From contig JAIVIG010000332.1 in assembly GCA_020200675.1 (NCBI GenBank), forward strand, positions 1 through 10,994: 10,994 bases of DNA. The letters are read 5' to 3'. The translations under genes were made by a program, and so were the position numbers. Of the stretch, positions 1 to 6,584 are shown in pieces. Each line of letters begins with the position of its first letter. The first letter of the stretch is position 1. This DNA comes from Actinomycetota bacterium. Its GTDB lineage: Bacteria > Actinomycetota > Rubrobacteria > Rubrobacterales > Rubrobacteraceae. The notes under the pieces are model-generated. The model searched no databases. It was not told where the DNA came from and saw only the letters and a program-made list of their open reading frames with translations.

Positions 1-432
1 GGGCTCGTCGGGCTCGTGGGGCTGCCGGGACGGCTCTTCTTCCCGATGCTCGGGGACCGGGTGCGCCCCTCGTTCCTCATCGCGGCCATCTTCCTGATGG
101 TCGCCCTTTCGATACTGTTCCTGCCCGGCGCGGAGGAGCGGTGGCAACTCTACCTGTATGTCGGGCTCTTCGGGCTCTCCTTCGGCGCGGTGCTGCCGAT
201 GCGCGCCGTCATCATGGGCCACCACTTCGGCGGACCGCTCTACGGTCGCCTCATGGGCCTTCAGTTCGCCCTGCTCGGCCTCGCTACCGCCGGAGGCCCC
301 TTCGCCGCGGGCGTCTTGCGCGACGCTTTGGGGAGCTACGCTCTCCTCCCGCCCGCGGTTATCGTCATGCTCCTCCTCGCGATACCCGCGATCCTCATCG
401 CCGAGCGCGAGGGACGCACCGGGGCTACATAA
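1..432 (+). CDS. MFS transporter, C-terminal part (5' end outside window)
   Basis: The frame is open from the first base and ends at TAA 430-432, giving about 143 residues of a polytopic membrane protein. A short basic/acidic loop (GRLFFPMLGDRVRP) resembles the cytoplasmic loop motif of the major facilitator superfamily. It is followed by roughly four hydrophobic helices (FLIAAIFLMVALSILFL; a Gly/Leu-rich helix around YVGLFGLSFGAV; MGLQFALLGLATAGGPFAAG; LPPAVIVMLLLAIPAILI) and a short charged tail. This matches the last helices of a 12-helix MFS carrier. Substrate cannot be judged from this portion. The stop overlaps the 3' end of the convergent formamidase-like gene by 8 bp, so there is no room for a terminator between them. 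Confident that it is a membrane transporter end; moderately confident of MFS. Confidence 0.75.
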   Translation, partial: GLVGLVGLPGRLFFPMLGDRVRPSFLIAAIFLMVALSILFLPGAEERWQLYLYVGLFGLSFGAVLPMRAVIMGHHFGGPLYGRLMGLQFALLGLATAGGPFAAGVLRDALGSYALLPPAVIVMLLLAIPAILIAEREGRTGAT

Positions 433-1364
433 AGATGTCGAGCGGGAGCAGGGCGCTCACCAGCAGGTTCGGCACGTCCACCGTCTGGCTGATGCGCAGG
501 TCCACCGCCACGCTGCACAGCGCGTAGGCCTGCTGACGGTCGTAGCCGCGCGTTCCGAGATGTTCGATCATGTTGAGCAGCGCGTTCCTGGCGGCGAGGG
601 TTATGTCCTCGCTCTCGTTCCTGCCATCCTGACCGACGCTGATGCCGGTCGTGGCGAAGAACCGGCGCGGGACGGCCATCTCCGGCGCGGTGAAGTAGTC
701 GTCCCGGAAGAACTGCAAGTCCCGAATCCCCCGCTGCTCGGCCTCGCCCTTGCGAACCCGAAACCGCAGGTGAACCCGCGAGCGCATCTCGATCGCCGTC
801 CCACAAGCCTCGCAGTCACCCTGGGCGTAGTGGACGTCGCCGGTCGAGACGAGACCTCCCTCAGCGTACACCGGCAGAAGAACGGTAGTGCCCGGCGATA
901 TCTGCTTGATGTCTATGTTCCCGGCCGTCTCGCGCGGCGGGATGGTGCGCAGCCCCTCCTGCGCGAGCGACGCCTCCTCCGGGACGGCTCCGGCGGGTTC
1001 CGGCGGCAGGGCGAATCCTTCTCGCTCGGCCACCTCCGCCTCCCGCTCCGTGGCTCGCTGGCGTAGATCTGCGCTCGGGGCGAGGCCAAGGACGCCCGGG
1101 TGCGGGTTGCAGCGGATGCGCACGCCGGGTAGCTGGTCCGACTCCGCGTACTCGTTGCCGTGCAGCCGCCAGTGGACGATGAACGGGTCCGGGAACTCAT
1201 CGCGAAGGAAGCCGAAGCCCGGAACCTGGATCGTGTAACCCCACTGCTCCCACGGATCGGCCTCGATGTTTACAAGCTCCACCTCGAGCACGGTTATGGC
1301 CCGTTCGCGGCTCCTCGGCGAGCGGCCTGAACGGATCTACGCTAACCTCGTGCTCTTTCGGCAT
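425..1364 (-). pseudogene. Formamidase/acetamidase (FmdA/AmdA family), internal deletion and frameshift
   Basis: The family hydrolyses formamide or short aliphatic amides to the acid and ammonia in the cytoplasm. The real start is probably ATG 1364 (MPKEHEVSVDPFRPLAEEP), because AAGGAGG lies 6 nt upstream. That frame reaches TGHNR, the start of the family's TGHNRWHPDIPP segment, and then continues out of frame. The rest of the protein resumes in another frame at GTG 1291 (VLEVELVNIEADPWEQWGY) and runs 288 codons to TAG 425-427. The downstream part has PGFGFLRDEFPDPF, PGVRI, RTIPPRETAGNIDIKQ, GDVHYAQGD and the C-terminal AVDLRISQTVDVPN, all typical of FmdA/AmdA. The family normally has about 60 residues between the two joined pieces, so roughly 190 bp is missing as well as the frame. 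GDVHYAQGDCE also reads Cys where Gly is usual. Translation could restart at GTG 1291, but the product would lack the N-terminal strands. Family assignment is strong; inactivity is inferred. Confidence 0.82.
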
Positions 1365-1370
1365 CCCTGT

Positions 1371-1377
1371 CCTCCTT
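1371..1377 (-). promoter_or_regulatory. Shine-Dalgarno site that fixes the formamidase start
   Basis: AAGGAGG on the - strand, with 6 nt to ATG 1364. It is a near-perfect ribosome binding site and supports the start upstream of the deletion junction rather than GTG 1291, which has no such site. This is the main reason for calling the formamidase gene broken rather than short. Confidence 0.75.
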
Positions 1378-1565
1378 GCGGCCCACGTTTCCCTTGCTCC
1401 TCCCATGCTCTTACAAAAACCGGTCTCGCGCCACTGCCCTTCGGAGAGTAGGGCCCACGCTTCAAGACCCAGGCGTGCGCGGGGGTTGCCCACACCGATT
1501 CCAGAAGCTACCGCACTCCTCCCTCCAGGGGACCAGCACGGAGCCTCCCTTCCAACGTCCAGCTG

Positions 1566-1609
1566 ATCGTGTTAAATAATTGTTAATCGTGTTAAATGCT
1601 CCTTAAAAT
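1566..1609 (+). promoter_or_regulatory. Candidate promoter with 20-bp-spaced direct repeat (operator-like)
   Basis: ATCGTGTTAAAT occurs at 1566-1577 and again, identically, at 1586-1597, a period of 20 bp or about two helical turns. A possible -35 box TTGTTA (1580-1585) and -10 box TAAAAT (1604-1609) are 18 bp apart, and the second repeat lies in the spacer. The patch is strikingly AT-rich for this DNA. A transcript would start near 1616, some 30 nt before the TTG start of the LtaS-like gene, whose ribosome site AGGGAG is at 1633-1638. The repeat position suggests a repressor or activator site, which is inference. The rest of 1378-1565, between the formamidase and LtaS-like genes, shows nothing I recognise. 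Confidence 0.5.
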
Positions 1610-1645
1610 AAGGATCTACGATGGTATGACGTAGGGAGTAACGGG

Positions 1646-3616
1646 TTGAACGTTTTGGGCTTCTTTGGGACGCTTCTAAACCGCAGGGAGTGGGTTTACC
1701 TGCTCAGCTTGCTGATTCCTCTCGTCGCTTACGACCTGGCTCTGAAGGCCTACGCAGTTTCTTCGTTGCCTGGCGAACACGGGCTTTCCCGAACCTTCGA
1801 TCTCATGCGATCGGACGCGTTCTTCAATCTGGGGTACGCGCTGCTCTGGATTGGGCTCTTCGCCGTGGCGAGAAGGGGATTCCTACGCTGGGTCGTGGTC
1901 GTGCTCTTCCACGCCGCGACGGTGTTCGTGGTAGTCGTAACGACGTGCGCCCACCAGTACTTCAGGCAGAACGGCACCACGCTGGACTACGGCACCATAG
2001 CCGAGTGGATCCCTAAGATCGAGGAGATCGCGCCGATTCTCACCCAAGGGGTCCCGCCTTCAGCCTGGGCGCTTCTCGCCGCCGCCCTCTTCTACGCGAT
2101 CCTTGGTCCTTTTTTCGTGACGCGCGCCGTCGAGCGGCGGATGGGACAGCCGGGGAGAAGGTACCTGGCCCCGACGTTCCGGCTCCCCGTCTTCCTGGGC
2201 CCTCTCGGGCTCCTTCTGCTGGCGCTCCTTTTCGGCTCTCTCTCGGCGCTGGTCGGCTCCGACCCGGCGGGCGCAAACACGTCGTTCGCCAGAGCCCCGT
2301 TCGTCAACGTGGTGTGGACGGGAGTAGAAGAGGCGACCGCCGAGGAGGTTAGCCCGGACACCGATGCCGCCGAATCGGTGAGCGCGGCCGCGGACGCCAA
2401 CCTCGTGGAGACACCCCAGACCGAGGAGACCACGAATGCCGACCTCGCGGAGGCGCCCCAGGCCAGGGACAAGCATCGTAACGTGGTCCTGGTCCACCTT
2501 GAGTCGGCTCGCGCGCGGTCCACGACGCCCTACAATAAGGATCTGAAAACGACGCCTTTCCTCGACGAGTTGGCCGGAGACAGCCTCTTCGTCGAGAACG
2601 CCTACGTGGTCGTACCACGCTCTTCGAAGGCGACCGTCACGGTCAACTGCGGGATCGAGCCGCCCCTCTTTTACGGCCCGGAGTTCGAGCCGGGGGGCAT
2701 CCCCTCCCGGTGCATGACCGACCTTCTCGAAGAGAAGGGCTATAACACTGTCTTTTTCCAATCTTCCAGCGAGACCCTGGACCAGTATGGGGCCGTCGCG
2801 GAGAACCTGGGCTACGAGGAGTACTACCCGTCGGAGGTCATGGATAAGACAGGCTTCGCGATGACGAACTACGTCAGCTACGAGGACGATATTATGCTCG
2901 GGCCGAGCAAGGCGTGGCTAGAAGAGAACAAGGACAAGCCCTTTATGGCCCAATACCTCACCGGCACCGGACATGACGACTACCGGTGCGTCCCCAACCG
3001 CTACGGGTACGAATACTTCGCCGACGATGCCCTGATCGACAGCTACCACAACTGCATGCGCATGCTGGACCACTTCCTGGAGAACCTCATAAACCAGTAC
3101 AAGGAGATGGGCCTTTACGACGATACCATCTTCGTCGTCTACGGCGACCACGGGGAGGGCTTCGGCGAGCACGGCCGCTACCTCCACGGCGACACCATCT
3201 ACGAGGAGGGCTTGAGAGTACCACTCCTGATCCACGCCCCAGGCTGGTTCGAAGGCGGTGAGCGGGCAAAAGGGCTCTCGAACCAGACCGACATAGTCCC
3301 CACCGTGCTGGAGATGATGGGCTACAACGTGGAGGATGGACGCTATCCAGGCTACTCGCTCCTCCACCCTTTGCCCAAAGACCGCACCCTCAGGTTCAGC
3401 TGCATTACCGACCGCAAGTGTCTGGCGAGCATAAAGGGCAACGAGAAGTACATCCACCACTACGGCAACCAGCCCGACGAGATCTTCGACCTCTCCGAGG
3501 ACCCCATGGAGGAGCGCAACCTCGCAAGCGAACGCGGCAAGGAGGAGATGGACGAGCGGCGCGAGAACCTCATAGCGTGGCGCGCGGGCGTCAACGCCGG
3601 GTACGGCGGCGAGTAG
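1646..3616 (+). CDS. LtaS-like membrane-anchored sulfatase-fold enzyme (phosphoglycerol transferase/sulfatase family)
   Basis: 656 residues from TTG 1646, with AGGGAG 7 nt upstream. The N-terminal ~205 residues hold about five hydrophobic helices (near 17-37, 60-76, 82-100, 139-157, 180-203). A low-complexity acidic/Ala/Thr linker follows (about 226-275). The extracellular alkaline-phosphatase-fold domain runs from 278 to the end. Expected metal and active-site features are visible: HLES with Glu286, the nucleophile region PRSSKAT (324-330), His443 in TGTGHDDY, and Asp501-His502 in YGDHGEGFGEHG. This layout matches LtaS/MdoB-type enzymes, which move phosphoglycerol groups onto lipid or glycan acceptors outside the membrane. 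The nucleophile region has Ser-Ser where many relatives have Thr, so the exact nucleophile (Ser326 or Ser327) is uncertain, and a true sulfatase is possible. Lipoteichoic acid itself is not a safe prediction for an actinobacterium. The gene has its own candidate promoter and leads a same-strand run of four genes. Confidence 0.85.
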   Translation: MNVLGFFGTLLNRREWVYLLSLLIPLVAYDLALKAYAVSSLPGEHGLSRTFDLMRSDAFFNLGYALLWIGLFAVARRGFLRWVVVVLFHAATVFVVVVTTCAHQYFRQNGTTLDYGTIAEWIPKIEEIAPILTQGVPPSAWALLAAALFYAILGPFFVTRAVERRMGQPGRRYLAPTFRLPVFLGPLGLLLLALLFGSLSALVGSDPAGANTSFARAPFVNVVWTGVEEATAEEVSPDTDAAESVSAAADANLVETPQTEETTNADLAEAPQARDKHRNVVLVHLESARARSTTPYNKDLKTTPFLDELAGDSLFVENAYVVVPRSSKATVTVNCGIEPPLFYGPEFEPGGIPSRCMTDLLEEKGYNTVFFQSSSETLDQYGAVAENLGYEEYYPSEVMDKTGFAMTNYVSYEDDIMLGPSKAWLEENKDKPFMAQYLTGTGHDDYRCVPNRYGYEYFADDALIDSYHNCMRMLDHFLENLINQYKEMGLYDDTIFVVYGDHGEGFGEHGRYLHGDTIYEEGLRVPLLIHAPGWFEGGERAKGLSNQTDIVPTVLEMMGYNVEDGRYPGYSLLHPLPKDRTLRFSCITDRKCLASIKGNEKYIHHYGNQPDEIFDLSEDPMEERNLASERGKEEMDERRENLIAWRAGVNAGYGGE

Positions 3617-3670
3617 AGCGTCACCGGTGCCCGGAGAACGCTCCTGCAGGTCTGGGAGCTCGGAGCCCAG

Positions 3671-3702
3671 TACAATGCCGTTCGCCTACCGCGGAGAGGA
3701 GG
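3671..3702 (+). promoter_or_regulatory. Possible -10 box and strong ribosome binding site before the MetX-like gene
   Basis: TACAAT at 3671-3676 is a good -10 hexamer, but no convincing -35 is visible 16-18 bp upstream. AGGAGG at 3697-3702 sits 6 nt before ATG 3709 and fixes that start, although the frame is open far upstream into the LtaS-like gene. A weak GAGCGT/ACGCTC inverted pair (3616-3621, 3638-3643) just after the upstream stop has no U-tract, so I do not call it a terminator. Confidence 0.35.
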
Positions 3703-3708
3703 ACACAA

Positions 3709-4722
3709 ATGAACGATTACGAGGTCTTCGATCTGGGCGACGTCGTCCTGCGGGAAAGCGCCACGCTGCGGGACGCGAAGCTGGCGTACAAGACTTACGG
3801 AACACTGAACGAAGACAAGAGCAACGCCATCGTGTATCCGACGTGGTACTCGGGGCGGCACTGGGAGAACGAGTGGTTGATCGGGGAAGGTATGGCCCTC
3901 GACCCGGACGAGTACTTCATCATCGTCCCGAACATGCTCGGCAACGGTTTGTCGTCCTCGCCTTCGAACACCCCTCCCCCTTACGACAAGGCCCGCTTCC
4001 CCAACATAACGGTGCAGGACAACGTCTTCGTGCAGCACAGGTTGGTCACCGAGCACTTCGGCATCGAGAGGCTCGCGCTCGTCACCGGCTGGTCGATGGG
4101 CGCCGGCCAGACCTACCAGTGGGCCGTGAGCTACCCGGAGATGGTCCCGCGCATCCTGCCGTTCTGCGGCTCGGCCAAAACCAGCCTGCACAACATAGTC
4201 TTCCTGGAGGGTGTGAAAGCAGCACTCACGGCGGACGCGGCCTGGAACGGCGGCTGGTATGACGAGCAGCCGACGAAGGGCTTGCGGGCGATGGCGCGGG
4301 TGTACGCCGGGTGGGGTTTCTCGCAGGCTTACTACTGGGATCGGGTCTACGAGGAGTTGGGTTTCTCATCTCTGGAGGACTTCCTCGTCGGCTTCTGGGA
4401 GGGGTTCTTCCTCGACGACCGCGACGCGAACAACCTCCTCACGATGCTCTGGACCTGGCAGAACGGCGATATAAGCAAGACTCCCGGGTTCGACGGTGAC
4501 TACGACAGGGCCCTGGGCTCCATAGAGGCGAGGGCGATCGTGATGCCCGCCGAGAAGGATCTGTACTTCCCGCCGGAGGACGAAGAGTACGCGGTGGAGC
4601 GCATGCCGAACGCGGAGTTGCGCGTCATCCCGGGCGTCTGGGGCCACTTTGCCGGGGGCGGTTTGAACGAGGAAGACACAAAGTTTATAGACGATGCTTT
4701 GAAGGAGCTGCTGGCCAGATAG
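3709..4722 (+). CDS. Alpha/beta-fold hydrolase of the homoserine O-acetyltransferase (MetX) family
   Basis: 337 residues from ATG 3709, chosen because AGGAGG is 6 nt upstream. The N-terminal LAYKTYGTLNEDKSNAIVYP stretch (from about residue 25) is typical of MetX-like proteins. The nucleophile elbow is GWSMGAGQ with Ser129. The acid is probably Asp284 in MPAEKDLYFPPE and the base His313 in WGHFAGGG, so the triad looks complete. A helical lid spans about 155-265. True MetX enzymes acylate homoserine in methionine synthesis and usually have GGSMGG at the elbow. Here GWSMGA, the short length and the absence of methionine genes nearby suggest one of the many family members of unknown substrate (esterase or acyltransferase). 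It lies 92 nt after the LtaS-like gene on the same strand. Fold and triad are confident; substrate unknown. Confidence 0.82.
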   Translation: MNDYEVFDLGDVVLRESATLRDAKLAYKTYGTLNEDKSNAIVYPTWYSGRHWENEWLIGEGMALDPDEYFIIVPNMLGNGLSSSPSNTPPPYDKARFPNITVQDNVFVQHRLVTEHFGIERLALVTGWSMGAGQTYQWAVSYPEMVPRILPFCGSAKTSLHNIVFLEGVKAALTADAAWNGGWYDEQPTKGLRAMARVYAGWGFSQAYYWDRVYEELGFSSLEDFLVGFWEGFFLDDRDANNLLTMLWTWQNGDISKTPGFDGDYDRALGSIEARAIVMPAEKDLYFPPEDEEYAVERMPNAELRVIPGVWGHFAGGGLNEEDTKFIDDALKELLAR

Positions 4723-4744
4723 GCGTGGCGGCGTCCTTTGCCTC

Positions 4745-4769
4745 GTTTGGCGGGTGGTTTGTAGGGTAT
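4745..4769 (+). promoter_or_regulatory. SigB/SigF-like stress promoter candidate before the SGNH pair
   Basis: GTTTGG (4745-4750), 13 nt, then GGGTAT (4764-4769). The general-stress sigma factor consensus in Gram-positive bacteria is GTTT(AA)-N12-15-GGGTA(T), so the -10 is perfect and the -35 matches at four positions. The start codon at 4810 would give a leader of about 33 nt. The ribosome site AAGGGGGT is at 4793-4800. Short G-rich motifs arise by chance in GC-rich DNA, so this is suggestive only. A second site of the same class lies upstream of the DJ-1/PfpI gene. Confidence 0.4.
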
Positions 4770-4809
4770 CTTGCCCGTACACGGGAGCTAGCAAGGGGGT
4801 CGGGCGGGG

Positions 4810-5450
4810 ATGGAGTTGACGCGGAGGGATTTCCTGAGGGTTGGCGGGAGCGTCTTCGGTGGCGCGGCCGTTTTGGGGCTGGCGGGATGCGCCTCTCCCG
4901 AGACCAGGCAGCAGGGCGAAAGCAAGGGCCCGGTCGAGTTGAGGCGGGAAGGTTCGTCAACGCCGGCTTCTCCGGCGACACGACCCCCCAGATCATCAGC
5001 CGCTTTCTTGGAGACGTCGTGCAGCAAGGACCCGCGTGGATCATCTCGATGATGGGCACGAACGACGTGAGGCGTCACGGTGAGGACCCGACCAAGATCC
5101 TCGTGAGCCACGACGAGACCGAGGCGAACCTGAACATGATCCGAAACTTCGCCGAAGAGCAGACGAGGGCGAACCGGATCTGGATGACGCCACCCCCCGT
5201 GATCGAAGACAGAATAGCCAACAGCTTCTTCCTCGCACCCCAACAACTCATGTGGCGCAACGAAGACCTGGAGGAGGTCGCGGACATCGTTAGCGACATC
5301 GACGACCCGGTGATAGACCTGCAGGACGTGATGAGAGACCCCATAGATCCCGAGCTGCTCCTCCCCGACGGCCTCCACCCGAGCCTCGAAGGTCAGCGGA
5401 CGATAGCCGCGGCCCTCGTCGAACGGCTGGCCGAAGGGCGAGGCCGCTAG
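4810..5450 (+). pseudogene. SGNH/GDSL hydrolase, Tat-lipoprotein type, missing catalytic block I and frameshifted
   Basis: From ATG 4810 the frame encodes a clear export signal: twin-arginine TRRDFLRVGG, a hydrophobic core, and lipobox LAGC with the Cys near residue 28. About 45 codons in, at roughly 4940-4955, this frame stops making sense. A second frame takes over with RFVNAGFSGDTTPQI, GTNDV and DGLHPS, and ends at TAG 5448-5450. Those are SGNH blocks II, III and V. Block I (GDSI, with the catalytic Ser), which the tandem neighbour carries about 30 residues before its matching VNAG, is absent. So the gene lost at least about 40 codons as well as its frame and cannot make an active esterase. 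The second half is plainly homologous to the next gene (WMTPPP, DPELLLPDGLHPS, IAAALVE). The missing block rules out simple programmed frameshifting as a rescue. An assembly deletion is the alternative explanation. Confidence 0.8.
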
Positions 5451-5453
5451 AGC

Positions 5454-6296
5454 ATGGCCCAACCGCCGCGGGCGGAGATAGAAGCATCCATGCAGTACCA
5501 CCACCCGGAGAAGACGCTCGCCAGGCTACCGGGCGGACAGGAGATCGGGGACGAGATGCTCGCCTCGTTCTTCGGCACGGACGTTCGGACTTACCGGGAG
5601 ATCAAAGCCGCCTTCGCCGAGCGCGCCCGGCGGTGCGCCCGCGAGCTTTTGCAAGACGCGCGGTTCGCCCGGCTCGTGGACCAGCTGCCTTTCGAGCCGG
5701 GCTCGACCGTCGTGGGACTCGGGGACAGCATCACCGACGATTCCCAGTCCTGGCTTGAGATACTGCGCCACCTCCTCGCCGAGCGCCGCCCGGAAGATGG
5801 GATCGGGCTGGTCAACGCCGGTATCTCCGGCGACACCACCTCCGGGCTCCTCGGACGTATCCTGGACATCCTGGAAGGGGACCCGGCCTGGCTCATCACC
5901 CTCATCGGAACGAACGACGTCGCCTTCGTCCGGGAGCCCCGCACGAAATCGCTCGTCAGCCCGGAGGAGACCAGCAAGAACCTGCGCACCCTCCGCGACC
6001 TGGCCGAGACGTTGAGCGAGGCGCGCCTCGTATGGATGACACCCCCTCCCGCGATCGAGGCACGCGTCGCCGAAGGTTCGTCCCCGTCCGATCCCGCGTG
6101 GCGTAACGCGGACCTCGCCGAGGTGGCGAGGCTCGTCCGCGAGGTAGCCGGAAAGGACCCGCTGATAGATCTGTGGAAAGCTTTCGGAGACCCCGCAGAA
6201 CCCGAACTCCTTCTCCCGGACGGCCTGCACCCGAGCCTCGCCGGCCAGAAGGCCATAGCCGCCGCGCTTGTCGAGCAGTTGAGCTATAGGCAATAG
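5454..6296 (+). CDS. SGNH/GDSL-family hydrolase, cytoplasmic by sequence
   Basis: 280 residues from ATG 5454, only 3 nt after the stop of the broken SGNH copy. An alternative ATG at 5490 (MQYHHPEKTLARLPGG) would remove 12 residues, and neither has a decisive ribosome site. All SGNH blocks are present: GLGDSITDD with Ser92, NAGISGDTT (121-129), GTNDV with Asn154, and DGLHPS with Asp256 and His259. A helical, charged region of about 80 residues precedes the domain. It has no signal peptide, in contrast to its lipoprotein-type neighbour, so the pair were not simple duplicates in location. The family hydrolyses ester or acetyl groups on lipids, carbohydrates or small molecules; substrate cannot be told. 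It may be co-transcribed from the candidate promoter at 4745-4769. Confidence 0.85.
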   Translation: MAQPPRAEIEASMQYHHPEKTLARLPGGQEIGDEMLASFFGTDVRTYREIKAAFAERARRCARELLQDARFARLVDQLPFEPGSTVVGLGDSITDDSQSWLEILRHLLAERRPEDGIGLVNAGISGDTTSGLLGRILDILEGDPAWLITLIGTNDVAFVREPRTKSLVSPEETSKNLRTLRDLAETLSEARLVWMTPPPAIEARVAEGSSPSDPAWRNADLAEVARLVREVAGKDPLIDLWKAFGDPAEPELLLPDGLHPSLAGQKAIAAALVEQLSYRQ

Positions 6297-6323
6297 ATAG
6301 AGATAGCGTTCAAAGGCGGCCTC

Positions 6324-6517
6324 TCATCCGCACCCGCCACCGATCCCATTACCCCGATCTCTTAACCGGCAAAGCTCGTCCTCCGACAAGCTCCACAGGC
6401 CGCGACGTGCCTCGCGAGCCTCTTCTTGCGCAGCCTCGAAGCGGTCCAGGTATCGCGTGTTGGCGGGAAGGTGGCGACTTGAGCGTAGCCCTCCCAGAGA
6501 AGCGTCTCGTTGAACAT
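6324..6517 (-). pseudogene. C-terminal fragment of a staphylococcal-nuclease-like (SNase) gene, frameshifted
   Basis: On the - strand one frame encodes MFNETLLWEGYAQVATFPP (6517 down to about 6461). A second frame continues with NTRYLDRFEAAQEEAREA, RRGLWSLSEDELC and a final DRGNGIGGGCG, ending at TGA 6324-6326. Read together these give the end of an SNase/thermonuclease domain, whose usual wording is VNEELVREGYA, then PPN.KY, then AQ.EAR...GLW, plus the Cys/Gly-rich tail common in bacterial homologues. The switch lies in the G run at 6461-6467 and needs one extra base to restore PPN. Nothing convincing of the N-terminal half, with its catalytic Arg and Glu residues, is found upstream. There the sequence runs into the 7-bp repeat and the end of the blh gene. 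So this is a relic, not a gene. Family confidence is good despite the short length. Confidence 0.65.
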
Positions 6518-6584
6518 CGAGGCAGCGCAAGGGCTACGAGAAACAAGACCGCGCAACGAGCGCTCAGTATCGCGCCTTGGACCT

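Noticed and set aside
158..1066. A 302-residue + strand ORF across the transporter end and formamidase
   Set aside because: Arg/Ser/Pro-rich shadow without motifs; the convergent real genes explain the whole stretch.
3616..3643. GAGCGT/ACGCTC hairpin after the LtaS-like gene as a terminator
   Set aside because: Six-bp stem with a long loop and no U-tract; too weak.
4725..5450. A 241-residue ORF from GTG 4725 covering the first SGNH gene
   Set aside because: Its first ~75 residues read the twin-arginine lipoprotein signal out of frame and look random. The ATG at 4810 has a ribosome site and a textbook signal, so the long ORF is an accident of the frameshift.
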